A DNA stretch of 64,000 bases, taken from Physcia stellaris (taxonomy: Eukaryota; Ascomycota; Lecanoromycetes; Caliciales; Physciaceae). A program made the translations under genes and the position numbers. Where the stretch lies: assembly GCA_018902385.1 (NCBI GenBank), contig JABSSW010000004.1:620001-684000 (forward strand). The letters run 5' to 3'. Shown in pieces: positions 1 to 10,397 of the stretch. The notes under the pieces were generated by a model, which did no database searches, had not been told where the DNA came from, and was given only the letters and a program-made list of their open reading frames with translations. Numbering within the stretch: position 1 is the stretch's first letter; each line of letters begins with the position of its first letter.

Positions 1-462
1 ACGGATGCGTTGATCAATATATGGACATTCGAAAAGCCCGTAGCTGCTCTGGACCAAGGTATCGAAGCTTTGAGACGCAAGAGGCGGCAAATCAAGTCGG
101 ATAGCTTCAGTGCTCTGACCATTTTCTTCGATGCTTTACTAATAGTATCGCGATCGGTGCTTAAAATCTTTAGAACGCTTTATGCGGTGATTAATACAGG
201 TCTGTCCTCGCGGGGTGTAGGACTTGCTCTTGACCTTACTATTTTCAGTTACGGGGTCTATGGCGTTGTTTCAGACCGATTGATACCGATCTCTCATATT
301 GATGGGGACGAAGACGAGTTGACCTTTGGCCAAATCGTACCGTTACTACTCCTAAGCTCGATCATTTTGGTTTTCAAGGAGAGTTATGAAGGTTGGTATC
401 ATGACCTTAGTGCCACGAACACAGGTGATCTGGCTTACCAAGATAATAGATCAAATCAGTAG
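1..462 (+). CDS. C-terminal part of a multi-pass fungal membrane protein (5' end outside window)
   Basis: The reading frame is open to the first base of the window, so the 5' part lies outside it. The visible 150 or so residues have two hydrophobic stretches, one around LALDLTIFSYGVYGVVS and one around IVPLLLLSSIILVF. The latter follows an LTFGQIVPLLLL segment and leads into a short charged tail (KESYEGWYHD). From memory this FGQ-leucine pattern is common at the end of uncharacterised fungal multi-helix membrane proteins. No catalytic motif is visible. The function is unknown, and a spliced continuation beyond 462 cannot be excluded. Confidence 0.5.
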   Translation, partial: TDALINIWTFEKPVAALDQGIEALRRKRRQIKSDSFSALTIFFDALLIVSRSVLKIFRTLYAVINTGLSSRGVGLALDLTIFSYGVYGVVSDRLIPISHIDGDEDELTFGQIVPLLLLSSIILVFKESYEGWYHDLSATNTGDLAYQDNRSNQ

Positions 463-913
463 CTCTCGTCCAGCGACAGCTCCTTTACTCGGCCAGGTTG
501 TATTGTCGACTGCATCAGCGCCCAATACCCATGAAGCCATTGAATTGTCTGGAGACTCGATTAGCGAGAGTCCCGTTGGTTCAGTTGACCTATCTTTACG
601 CCCACCGCAAAGAACCGATACCGAGGCTGGTGGTAGGTCACCGTCGACTGCATTTGCAGCCCAGCAGCTTCGCCATGAACCTGAGAGGAGACCTACTTTC
701 CCACTTCATCCTGCAGAGTGAAAGAAGCTCTCTAGCTTGCTAAACAGCAACTATCACGGAGAATTGGTTGGCAAAAAGTACTAGCGCAAAATGGGACAGG
801 GTGTCAGCAATGTTTCAACCTCGATGTTGATTATGCTCGAATCTCATCAGACCATGCAACGCTTCGTAAAAGTCATCATACAAGCAAGTTATTTATCAGC
901 TATGGTGCCATTC
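463..913. other. intergenic spacer, no supported gene
   Basis: Short overlapping ORFs occur here but none shows a recognisable family, and their composition looks non-coding. The right end is the 3' flank of the EB1 gene on the minus strand. If the gene at the left edge has a further 3' exon it would lie here. Confidence 0.4.
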
Positions 914-1950
914 TCAAAAGGTCTCCTGATCATCCTGGATGCCATCCTCTGCTTCGGCAGGTATTTCAAAGCCTTCCTACAGTAGCAGTCATTCAGTATG
1001 AGTAGAGTCACCGACGAATTAAGCACTTACCTCTGTCGAATACAATATTGTCTGAATGTGCTTGACCAGTCCTTCTTCGTCCTTTTCTATCTCCGGGTCC
1101 GCCTCGACAGCCTGCTGTAAAAGTAGCTCTATATCCCGTAATTTACTAAAGTAGAAGTCTCGTTCCCTCTCGAGGCCGAAGATCGTATCTTTCAGTTGAA
1201 TGTTTTCCTGTACTACCGCTGTATTCGCCGGCGGTGCTCCTCCAGGCCTAGCTCCTCGTGCAGTAGTAGTAGGTGTAGTCCCCCTTCGTGCGGCCCCACC
1301 GCCAGAGGTCCGAGCTGCTGTTGGTGCCGGCGCAGCGGCTGCAGGAGGACCCGAAGCTTTTCGCCGCGCAAGCGCATCATAGTCGCCCCCTGGATAGTAC
1401 TGATCCCAATATCGCTTGGTCCATTGCAGGAATTCGAGGTTATCTTGCATTTTACATTTGACAAGAGCTTCGATCGGGACGGAACGCTCAATTCCATGTT
1501 TTGTGAAAGCATCTGCGCATGGAGTGTAAGTATACAGAAAGACTGTGAAGAGTAGACGATATCTACTCTGGAGAACCTTGAAGTTTTGAAGGTAGGCGTA
1601 TTCGGTATTGACATTGAACTTGACTCGACTCATCGGAAGGTCCTCTGGCAGGAATCGTCAGAACATAGATGTTGAACCTATAATCTGCCGCGCTTACGGA
1701 AGATGCTGTCATAGATCTGGCATAGTGCAGCCCTGGAGTATTTGTCCCACGTCAGTATGGCCCTTCTTTCACTGGCTTCGTAGGGGTAATCCTCACCCTG
1801 TGCCACATTGTTCGACCTTGGTAACATTGAGCTGAAGGAGGTTGTTGAGCCAGGCTAGGAGCTCTTGCCTAAGTCAGCCTTAATATCAGCAGCTCATGCG
1901 GTTACTCAAGAGGTTCTTAAAGTGATTCTCTCGTACCTTGATTCACCCAT
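914..1950 (-). CDS. bim1: EB1-family microtubule plus-end tracking protein (Bim1/Mal3 type)
   Basis: This protein binds growing microtubule plus ends and recruits partners through its EB1 C-terminal domain. Six exons rebuild a continuous protein: 1950-1937, 1868-1797, 1732-1698, 1644-1567, 1512-1031 and 976-914. The N-terminus MGESRQELLAWLNNLL begins the calponin-homology domain, which runs through MSRVKFNVNTEYAYLQNFK and FLQWTKRYWDQYYPGGDYDA. A Pro/Ala/Thr-rich linker follows, then the coiled-coil/EBH region (ERERDFYFSKLRDIE) and the terminal EGFEIPAEAEDG...DDQETF, ending in the usual acidic tail with terminal F. All five introns are short (52-68 nt) with GT..AG ends. The donor of the last intron (GTAAGTGCTTAA) carries an in-frame stop if unspliced, which would remove the C-terminal tail. 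Family assignment is firm; exon edges are inferred. Confidence 0.93.
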
Positions 1951-2277
1951 GGTGGGCGATGACTGCTATATGGATCGAGTCGACGGTACGCTTGCTCTTT
2001 TGTAATTGTTTGGGTCTCGAGGAAATGTTCACAAAGGCTTCGCTGGGCAACAAGTGTCAAATCAGTGTAGTGATGGGTTTCGTTCGGAGATTTTTCTGAG
2101 GAGCCCCCATTATTGATGTTGACGCGAGAACGTCGCGGTAAACTTCCGGCGCCTCGCTTCGGATTGCCCAAGGAGTGCTCACGTACTAAAGTACTCGTAG
2201 GAGGCCCCGAGTTTTAGAACACTTTACTTCACATTGTTCACCACTTTGGTAGACTATTACAACTGCGGTCCTCGAAG

Positions 2278-3008
2278 ATGCCCCTCTCCACAGTCTCCCA
2301 TGTCCTCGCTACAATCCTCTCCCTCGAGCTCCTCCTAGGCGGCCAAGCCCGTCTGCCCTTTTCTCCACATCCAACCCCCTCCATCCAGAAACAAGCAATG
2401 GCCAAAGCGGATGGAACCCTCGCCGCCTTCCCTTTTGTGCCCCTACGCGCCACCACTTTTATGAATGTAATAGGGGTGGCGATGTGTATTGCTTCTGTCG
2501 GAGTGGCGCTGCCGATTCCGGAGGTAAGAAGGGCAGGAGCGGCGTTGAGTGGGTGTGTGTCACTGATGGGGGTGTGAGTTATTTTCTCTTGCTTTTTTTG
2601 CTTGTCGTGGATATTCCCCTAGAAGTCGCTGGACGGTGATTGGGACCGAAGAAAATGGCTACGCATAGTGCTCATTCCTGGAGTTGCAGTTGGAGCCTAT
2701 GGACACCTCTCTGGCTGCCTGTTGCCAACCTTGGGCTGGCCGTTGCTATAATCGCCACTTCATGATCTCTACCATCATCTACTGGTGATCAAAAGTGCAT
2801 GAAGCTATGATTCAGTTCTTCTCCTCTCCATTATCGAAATTTTCGGCGCTGTAAGGGTAGTATCCATGGGGTAGCGGTGGGGGAAAGTAACGCTGACTTG
2901 GAGGATCACAGATGGAGTCAATACAAGATGAAGATACCGTACTGGTTACCAGTGGTCAATACGGGACTAGCAATCGCTATAATAAACCTTTCCCAAGGCG
3001 TAGCATGA
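2278..3008 (+). CDS. small four-helix membrane protein with two alternative terminal exons
   Basis: Exon 1 (2278-2573) encodes a hydrophobic N-terminal helix, a Pro-rich loop and two further helices (MNVIGVAMCIASVGVALPIP and AALSGCVSLMG), ending at a strong donor GTGAGT. Two downstream acceptors give the same phase and each supplies a fourth helix and stop. Exon 2a is 2690-2765 (core LWLPVANLGLAVAII, about 123 aa in total). Exon 2b is 2912-3008 (core YWLPVVNTGLAIAII, about 130 aa in total). The two exons are clearly related, so they look like a tandem exon duplication used as alternatives. The family is not recognised with certainty; it resembles uncharacterised small fungal four-helix membrane proteins. 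Another frame from the acceptor at 2622 (ending 2751) is possible but weaker. Confidence 0.6.
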
Positions 3009-3772
3009 GAACTTCATAATTGTCGAGAGGCAATCTTACTCGTTTCTGTAGGCAACAGAAAACATCGGTTGGTTCTTACTTCGAATGAGCCTGAAGCGAC
3101 AGCACGAATGGTCTAACATGAGAGGCTGACAGTATTTCGACCTGTGTAGGGACTGACTAGCCGAACTGAGAAAGAAGTCGAGGACCGGCATCATGTAGGA
3201 CACAGTATCTTTTAGGATTGGTGGACTGTGAAAGAAGAATCCTGTATCTTTTATGGAGGTACAATTGGTGGACTATGACGGATGCTCCGGCAATTCCCCT
3301 TCGCCTGAAGACCTACTTACGGTTGCGAGGCAAGTATGAAGGGCAATATGCGTACATCTGAGATTCCTGGAAACCACCATTCTCTGTTGGTGTATCTCTC
3401 AGGCCTGTCATTCTTGGAGACCTCATGGATTGTCCTTTGACGCTAGTATGCAAAGAACCCACAAGAGATAGAGCCGACGACTTCTACGGTGTCGATACCC
3501 ATGGGAGATCGCTCGCAGTTGGGCAGTACGCACTCAACGCATCCTCCAATGAGGGCACCAGGATGAGTGAGAATCTTTGTTCCTCAGGCACGAAATTGGG
3601 AAGGAACAGGTGATCGTAATTGAAGGAATCCACATGGTCCTTAAAGGAACGAATAACCTCCATCATATTTGGATGACGTACATCTCGATGACACTATGCA
3701 ATTCTCTATAACGCTTTTTATTGTTACAAATGCACACCCATCATAATCATCATCTGGCCTGCTATGCTTCTA
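3009..3772. other. intergenic region with one unsupported 60-residue ORF
   Basis: No gene is recognised. A minus-strand ATG ORF at 3484-3666 reads smoothly (it begins MMEVIRSFKDHVDSFN) but matches nothing I know and has no convincing splice partner. It may be a gene relic. Confidence 0.3.
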
Positions 3773-5937
3773 CTATGACACAGCCAACAAGTCTATATTC
3801 GGAACACCAAACCCAAAATCCATGATAACAATCCGACTATCCTGACTCGCCGCAACAATGCGTCTATAATCCGACTTCGCACTAAGTATCCAACTCGTCG
3901 TCCACTGCATGAAAGCCAGGATAAGTTGACCAGTAGCGAAGTCGTACGCCCTAATGCTCGTATCATAACTCCCACTAACGACCCTCCCGTTAGTATTATC
4001 AAGATGTAGCGACCTTACCAGACCATGGTGGCCTGCCATTTCCCGTACCGTTTTCCCTGTGCTGGCATCGAATTGATAGACGACTTGGTCATTACCGCCT
4101 GCCAGTATCATCCTCGAGTCAAGGCTGAAATCCACACAGGCCATTCCGCGTTCCTTGCTCTGAAATTCTTTGACACATTGCCCAGAAGTCAGATTCCACA
4201 GCTTGGCTAGTCCGTCGCCGCTAGCGCTGACAATAAGGTCTCCACGCAATTGGACCGCGTTCACGGGCCCTCGATGACCGCTGATTTGCCGCAGCATCTC
4301 ACCGGTGTGACGGTTCCAGAGACAGATAGTTGTGTCCTTCGAACACGAGACGATATGCTCCTTGTCGAAACACACGTCGAGGACGCCAGTTGCGTGATTA
4401 CGGAGGCGGTAGAGAGGCTTATAATTATCTTTGATGTTCCAAACAATGCAGGTGGAGTCGGAAGATCCAGAGACTAGGAGCTCGTCATCGTACTGCAAGC
4501 ACAGGACTGAGCCGTCGTGGTTCAAGCCAGCAGTCACGCCGCTCGAACGAATCTCACTTTGGCTAGGAATTAAAATCTTGAGTGGACGGCCAGGCTCTCC
4601 TTCCCCATAGGTCTGAATTTGTAATCTGTTGTTGACGATGACTCTGTTCGATGTGCCTAGCACCTTGATACATTTGTAATTTCGCGTATCCCATATCCTA
4701 ATGGTTCGGTCCCTCGAGCCTGTAATTATCTTCCTCCTGATGATAATAAAATCAGCATTGTTTGGATCTCCTTCCCTAGAGTCTTGACTCACTCGTCGAA
4801 TTGGACGCAATATACGCTATCAGTATGCCCTTCCAAATAGATAGCTGCAGCTTTGCCATTTTTCCACCGTTTCTTCAATTCTCGACGAGCCTGTAACATC
4901 AATTTGAAATCTTGATTTGGAGATGTCGTTCCAAGCCCTGCGCCAGTGATTGAATCCTGATTCGACGCTACGATAATGCTTTGCCGTTCTTTTTGGGTCT
5001 CGTTGCGGAAGGCCTCCCTCCAAGCATAAGACTGGCGAGCTTCCCATGACCAAGCCTTGGAGACCAGCTCTGCTCTTGCTAGCGATGTACTATCCAGATA
5101 AGACAAGATCGTTGCGGTAAGCTCAGGAGGTAAGCAGAGGAAAGGGTCTATCGACTAAGATCAGCAAGAACAGTCTTCTAGGGATCAAGGGCAAATACCT
5201 TTGCGGATAATGAGATGCATATTGTCTTTGTCGTCAGTAGTGAGTTGATCTTTCTCTAGATTGACTCCGCTCTCCACGTCCTGTGTAAGGCTCTGACCAA
5301 GTATGCTGAAGCGAGGGTCTATCTTCTGGTAACTGGGAGGACACTCAGGGAAAAGCTCGAAAGGATCGTCAGTCGGACCTTGCGATAGCCGTGAATTTCG
5401 AGCCGCGGCTGATTGTCGGGCTGCTGCTCCGCTACCATTCGCGGGAAGTGGGTAGTGACGTGAGGTGCGTATGGAAACAACACTCTCGGAAGGCAGTGTA
5501 TCGTGAAGCTTCAGCTCTGCTTGAGAAGATCTCAACCAAGCTTTGATACTCCTTAATACACTCGTGAAAGGTTTTTCCAAATGCACGCTTGTTTCTCTGG
5601 TCTCCCAACTGTTCTCTCTTATCACTGACCCCGGTTCGTTGGCATTGGTATGTAAAGTGTTTTCCCTCGATGCATCCTCTTGCACCATGCTGTGGGGAAC
5701 CTTTTCAGACGGCAACGCGCGACTGAGGCTTAGGCAGGAAAGCCTTCGCGTCTTTCGGGCTGCGGGCTCGCCAGTATCAATCCATTTCATAGAAACCTTT
5801 CTAGGTAGGACGTCTCCGGCCCCGTGGGTTTGCGTTTTTCGTAGGATCTGGCTTTCATGTTTCCAACCCCATCTATCTGAGGCCTGCCCCGGAGTACCTT
5901 CTCTAGTATGGGTCGAATAATGAAGCTTTGAGAACAT
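3773..5937 (-). CDS. F-box/WD40-repeat protein, substrate adaptor of an SCF ubiquitin ligase
   Basis: Three exons (5937-5199, 5147-4793, 4736-3773) give about 685 aa. Residues 1-246 are low-complexity and Ser/Arg-rich. An F-box follows (PPELTATILSYLDSTSLARAE), which would bind Skp1. A basic linker leads into about seven WD40 repeats starting at YLEGHTDSVYCVQFDE and including TGSRDRTIRIWD, VSGSSDSTCIVWN and SCSKDTTICLWN. The order F-box, linker, WD propeller and the TGSRDRTIRIWD signature are those of the Met30/Pof1/sconB-like class. The propeller normally recognises phosphorylated targets for ubiquitination. Introns are 51 and 56 nt. The first acceptor was chosen at 5148 because it keeps the F-box frame. 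Which SCF adaptor this is cannot be told from sequence alone. Confidence 0.88.
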
Positions 5938-6617
5938 GACAGGCTGTACGAGGATTCTCGAAATTTGTTACGTCTGTCTAGCGAGGTGCAAATATGTACA
6001 GAAATCTAGAATATCTCCGATCAGCGCTCATAGCGAGAAGATTTCTTGCATGCGCGCATTTATAGTATTGTCGGGCGAAAGCCTACATTCACCAAACCCA
6101 GTGTTCGACTTGCGTGAGTTCTTCAGGCATGTGAATTGGACGGGGTGTTGCAGGAAAGACTCACAGTTCACCTAAAACCGACGGTAAGGACAGGCGTGCC
6201 ATCATCGGAGAGCGCTATCTCCGTGCGCAGACAACAGATAGAGGCAAGGGAAAAACAACAAGGAAATGCCAATACAGGCGACGAGGTATCCGGCGAAAGT
6301 CAAGCATGTTTACTCCTTTGTCATAACTCGTGACGAACTCGGCCCCGGACTTTCAGCCTCGCTAAGAAAACCACCATTCTGTGTTAGGCAGTCCGATCCG
6401 CCGGCAATCTGCTGAAGTCTTCTCGTCATTCTCCTCAGATTGCATCTTGTGTCTCATGCGTCCGACCGCAAACTGAGCCTGCGACCTCGGCCTCGCTGCT
6501 GGGTAACGCATTATCGCTAGACTGTGGCCTATTCGCCTTCAATTCAAGGTAACAGGTACCTTGCTTGATTTCCTGTGTTTGCGATCGCACACGAAACTTG
6601 GACAGAAGTCGCCGATT
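5938..6617. other. divergent intergenic region between F-box/WD40 and DUF7704 genes
   Basis: The genes on either side are transcribed away from this 680-nt stretch, so it should hold both promoters. No convincing coding frame or obvious TATA box is seen. Confidence 0.5.
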
Positions 6618-7139
6618 ATGTCCGCTCGTACCACAGCTCGGACGGAGAAAAACTCGAACAGAGTCGCAGTCGTGTATCGTGTTTTTTTCCTCTACGTGGA
6701 GCCTCTGTCGGCCTTGATTGGAGCATACTATGCATACTTTCAGCCACAAACCTACCTCGATCTGACTCATCAGCCTTCTTCACCACAACCCGGCAATATA
6801 CCGAAGTCTACTCAGATCGTCCTGACTCAACTAGCAAACCTTTATTTCTTGTTCGCCATCAATGAGGCATTAATACTTCGGTCGACTAACGATCTCAAGA
6901 TCTGGCGAACAGTGTTGCTCTGCCTACTCCTTGCGGATTTTGGTCACCTTTACAGCGTCGGAGTCTTAGGGACCAGAATCTACTGGGACGCAATGAGCTG
7001 GAACGCTATAGATTGGGGTAATGTGGCTTTCGTTTATGCCGGAGGAACTATGCGGCTTTTCTTCTTGGCAGGATTTGGCATATCAACTTCATCAAAAGCC
7101 AGGTCCAAAGGACGACCTTCTTCACGAACAAAGTCCTAA
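6618..7139 (+). CDS. DUF7704-type fungal integral membrane protein
   Basis: Single exon, about 173 aa from the ATG at 6618; the longer upstream frame has no ATG. Four hydrophobic segments are visible: VVYRVFFLYVEPLSALIGAY, LYFLFAINEALIL, TVLLCLLLADFGHLYSVGVLG and VAFVYAGGTMRLFFLAGFGI. The motifs EPLSAL, QLANLY, ADFGHLY and WNAIDWGN match positions in the second copy at 61530-62057 (EPISLL, QLGNMY, GDVGHLW, WNATTWGN), which identifies both as one family. That family corresponds to fungal DUF7704 as I know it. The function is unknown. The C-terminus is basic and serine-rich (KARSKGRPSSRTKS). A MITE lies 40 nt downstream of the stop. Confidence 0.8.
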   Translation: MSARTTARTEKNSNRVAVVYRVFFLYVEPLSALIGAYYAYFQPQTYLDLTHQPSSPQPGNIPKSTQIVLTQLANLYFLFAINEALILRSTNDLKIWRTVLLCLLLADFGHLYSVGVLGTRIYWDAMSWNAIDWGNVAFVYAGGTMRLFFLAGFGISTSSKARSKGRPSSRTKS

Positions 7140-7179
7140 CATTGGATCCAAAGTGAGATGCTTTGGATTACTTTATGTG

Positions 7180-7416
7180 TATCCCATGGTCTGGTGTGGT
7201 GCTATCTTGCCTCCCATGCGTCGCCACCGATACACCCAATATGATAACACGCTTACCCGTGTTTGGCACAAAGCATATGAAGACGGCATGAAGACGGTAT
7301 GAAAACGAAATGAAGACAACATCATCTTTTGATTTCGCTCCAAGCCGGGTAATCGTGGATTTGTCGGTGTATCCTAAAAATTAGCACCACTCATTACCTT
7401 ACCAGACCATGGGATA
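7180..7416. mobile_element. MITE with 16-nt perfect terminal inverted repeats flanked by TA
   Basis: The left end TATCCCATGGTCTGGT (7180-7195) is the exact reverse complement of the right end ACCAGACCATGGGATA (7401-7416). If the outer TA on each side is the target duplication, the element is 7182-7414 with inverted repeats starting TCCCATGG. TA duplication, small size (about 233 nt) and lack of coding capacity fit a Tc1/mariner-derived MITE. A diverged copy lies at 11501-11690. Confidence 0.75.
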
Positions 7417-8290
7417 GAATCTTACAGTCCTACTCAGGAAAGCGGAACCCTCCGCTGATGCGGAAACCGCTAGTAATCATGACGAGCGCATAAGAAATAT
7501 CTGATTCATCACTAGGAGCAGAGAGACGCTGGGGCAAAGGTTTAACATTCGTGTAGTGCACCTCCACCAAGCAAATGGCTCACCAGCAGGGACTATTTGG
7601 TAGCTCGGCAGAGCGTAGCCTCCACCAGCAATTCTTGCAAATGTCGAAGACTTGGAGCCACAATTAGCTAATCGTGAAAGGAAAAGGTATCATTACGGTG
7701 GATCCCTTCAGAGAGGATCAACGATCCTTGCCAGCAAGGCCTTCAGCATCAACTAAGTGATCCATGGCTTAGGAAAAGGAAGCAATTTACGACCTCTATG
7801 TCTGGTCAAGTATAGATAGCTGACAGTGAAATATCGCAATGCCAATGGCATCCTTGCTACCATGGACTGCCGATGTTCAACAACACAATAGAGAGTAGGT
7901 CGAAAGACGCAAACGGACGGCCATAATCCCGATCTGGGAAGGACATCATGTTCATTCGTATCACATTCAAGTTCGGAGTCGAAGACGGGGCGACGTAAAA
8001 TCCTCAAAGGGTTCTCCATGTCCATGGTTCACCCAACAGTAGAAACAAAAGTACAATGGCTTTGCTCCCTGAATTTCTTAGAAAATCTCATTGTCTCTTC
8101 AACAGTGCTTTGTTCAATCTAAGTATTTAAGCGCTTCCTCGTTTGAAAATGCCAAGTTAAAATTTTGCAAGCACTTCACACACTCAGAAAATCTAGCAAG
8201 CACTCAAGCCAGCAAGTTCAAGAAGAAGATCTGAACCAAATCTTAATCCTAGGCCCACCGTCTAATACACCACCTCATAATATTGTCACG
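7417..8290. other. intergenic region, one doubtful minus-strand ORF
   Basis: A minus-strand ORF at 7753-8025 (90 codons, starting MDMENPLRILRRPVFDSELE) is open but has no recognisable domain and no splice partner. Otherwise nothing supported. The right part holds the leader of the gene at 8291. Confidence 0.3.
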
Positions 8291-8719
8291 ATGACCGGCC
8301 CTCGACCTCAGGCAACATCTTCTCCAGCTCCTCCGTCTGGCCAACTTCCTCAGCCAGAGTTGCGCCCTCTTTCTCCAAGCAGTCCTACAGACGGCCTTGA
8401 CGAATTCCTCGAGGAAGCAATCTGGTATGAAGAATACCAGCGAGCACTGTCAGATGCTCTACCAGAACTCATTCAAGAGACAGAGCGGGATATTGTACGC
8501 GCCTGTCGTGACTTGACGGTTGCAGAGCGGGTGCAACGAGATGCCGTCAGGATGCTCAAAGCAAGGCAGGCTGGGGGACAAAATGAAGTCGAGCTCCAAG
8601 GAATGAAGATGCAACTTGCTAAGACTACAAGCGAAGTCAAAGAGCTCGAGCAGCTTGTTTCAACTCTAGAGAAGACGCTGAGGCAGGAAGTCGCGATGTT
8701 GAACGCAATTCGTGGATGA
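8291..8719 (+). CDS. small Pro-rich / coiled-coil protein, function unknown
   Basis: About 142 aa from the first ATG in the frame (8291). Residues 1-40 are Pro/Ser-rich. Residues 40-140 are strongly helical and charged, with heptad-like spacing (ALPELIQETERDIVRACRDL, TSEVKELEQLVSTLEKTL), which suggests a dimerising coiled coil. No signal peptide or membrane segment. A well-formed intron (GTGAGT at 8728, ACAG ending 8829) lies just after the stop, so either the transcript has a 3'-UTR intron or the terminal reading is more complex. The family is not recognised. Confidence 0.55.
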   Translation: MTGPRPQATSSPAPPSGQLPQPELRPLSPSSPTDGLDEFLEEAIWYEEYQRALSDALPELIQETERDIVRACRDLTVAERVQRDAVRMLKARQAGGQNEVELQGMKMQLAKTTSEVKELEQLVSTLEKTLRQEVAMLNAIRG

Positions 8720-9604
8720 ATTATTTGGTGAGTAAGGGAAGTGTGAGCTCAAGAGTAGGTCTTTGGGCCAATTGAATGCTTCTCTTTTCTCTTTTTCTGG
8801 CATTCTACCTACACTCTGTTAACATACAGAGACGTCGAGTGCCTTGACAAGGTTGTAAGAAAGTTGTTTGTGTGGTCTAGGAGAAGGGCTCGCATGGTAG
8901 CTAGCGCATGTTTTTCTCAATACCACTATCCCTATTCCTTATTTCATGCCGTACTTATGTCTGACCTTAATATTCTCGGTTATCAACAGTTCCCAGACTC
9001 GCAGATCAGAGTTGGAGCGAAAATTGACATATTGTTCAGCTGTCCGGCAAGGGTGTCGGACGGGAACAATCCGTGGAATTGTTAGCAAATATCATGGTCA
9101 ATTGGTTATGGCTCGTATGGCTACCACGAATCACATGTCCTCAGGAACCGCGAAAATCATCTAGGCAGAAGCCAGGGAGAGCTACGACGTCCAGGTGCAC
9201 GAATCAGCCTCTAGGCTCATTGCATAAAATGAAGCCAAGCAATGACGGCCCCCATCAATTTAACTCCAAGCGCGGCCATTGGTGGGCCTGGCGATGTTCG
9301 CCCGTGGCATGCAGTAGGCCAAACCGGCCAAGACCACCAACATCAGCCCATACTCTCATGTTGATGTGAGCCTCATTTTTAGCTCCAAAAAGGTAGAGTA
9401 GCAAAATGGACCTCGCTAGTCGCTACCGCCCATATATGACTGACTCCTGGCCCCTTTATCCTTTTGAAGTCTACTTCTTTTTCTCTCTCGTCCTTCGTAG
9501 CTACATTCGTTTTATATTGCTCAGTAGTTCTGCCATTCCTTAATAGTCACTCATTTCCATCGTAACAAGCCGTTTATACCACCTCTCACAGTCAATCTAC
9601 AAGT
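8720..9604. other. intergenic region upstream of the Cys-rich surface protein
   Basis: No coherent gene is seen. A TATATA element at 9433-9438 and the pyrimidine-rich stretch at about 9460-9500 precede the start at 9605 and are plausible core promoter/leader features of that gene. Confidence 0.4.
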
Positions 9605-10397
9605 ATGCAGGTATTCTTTCTCTCAGCTCTGGTCAGCTCGGCGCTGGCCAGCAATTTGATCGCCACGGTCCCGAGGCAACTTCAAGCCCGTCAGGACGAT
9701 CAATCCTTTGTTCCTGGCTCGACGACTGTTTCGGCTTGCGCATCTGATGAGATCGAGTGCCCGGGCGAGTTCGAGGGCTCAAAGTATTGCTCACTCCCAA
9801 GCGCTGGTGACACATGTTGCCGTCAGGGCTGTAAGTGCTGCTCGTCCGAATGCAAACCGAGTGTCCCTTGCTCACCTTTGTATAGATAATTGCCCTGGAG
9901 GAAGCTTCTGCCTCATCGACGGCTTTTGTTGCCCAGATGTGAGTCGACGTTTTCTATTCCTTGGTCACTCCGTCATGTCTTCCGAAGCAGTCTGCATCAC
10001 CGCTCGATCTGAACTAAACCTCTGCTGCGGACAGGGCCTCGATGCTGCATCATGCGCCGCCCAGAACGGCGTCACGCTTCCCAACAGCTTCGGCGCTAGC
10101 AGCGCTGCCTCGACCTCTCCTGCAACAGAAGCACCATCCTCGACAGTCGTTGTCGTAACCTCTTCAACCTCCCCCGTCGCCTCGTCAGTCGTGACATCCG
10201 CCGTCGCTACAGCTCCCTATGTCATCCCTGGTAACGCAAGCCTACCAGTCGGCAGCGGAACCGCCACGGGCTCTGGTGCTTTCCCCGGACAGACAAGCCT
10301 GACTCCGTTCACGGGAGCAGCAAGTGCCGTCTCCGTTGGCACGACTGGGGCGATTGCTGCCTTCTTGGGCCTTGGCGTCATTGCCGCTTGGTTGTAA
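9605..10397 (+). CDS. secreted Cys-rich protein with Ser/Thr tail, probably GPI-anchored
   Basis: Three exons (9605-9830, 9886-9938, 10035-10397) give about 213 aa. The start MQVFFLSALVSSALAS is a signal peptide. A Cys-rich region follows: CASDEIECPGEF, CSLPSAGDTCCRQGYNCPGG, FCLIDGFCCPD and AASCAAQNG. This is the compact C...CC...C...CC spacing seen in many fungal extracellular proteins. Then comes a long Ser/Thr/Val-rich stalk and a hydrophobic C-terminus (AIAAFLGLGVIAAWL) typical of a GPI signal. Both introns are 55-96 nt and keep the frame, with GTAAGT and GTGAGT donors. The probable location is cell wall or plasma membrane. The precise role is unknown. Confidence 0.8.

Noticed and set aside
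1196-1614. Several ORFs overlapping the EB1 coding exon, Arg/Ser- or Ala/Pro-rich
   Set aside because: They are shadows of the GC-rich Pro/Ala linker of EB1 on the other strand or in other frames.
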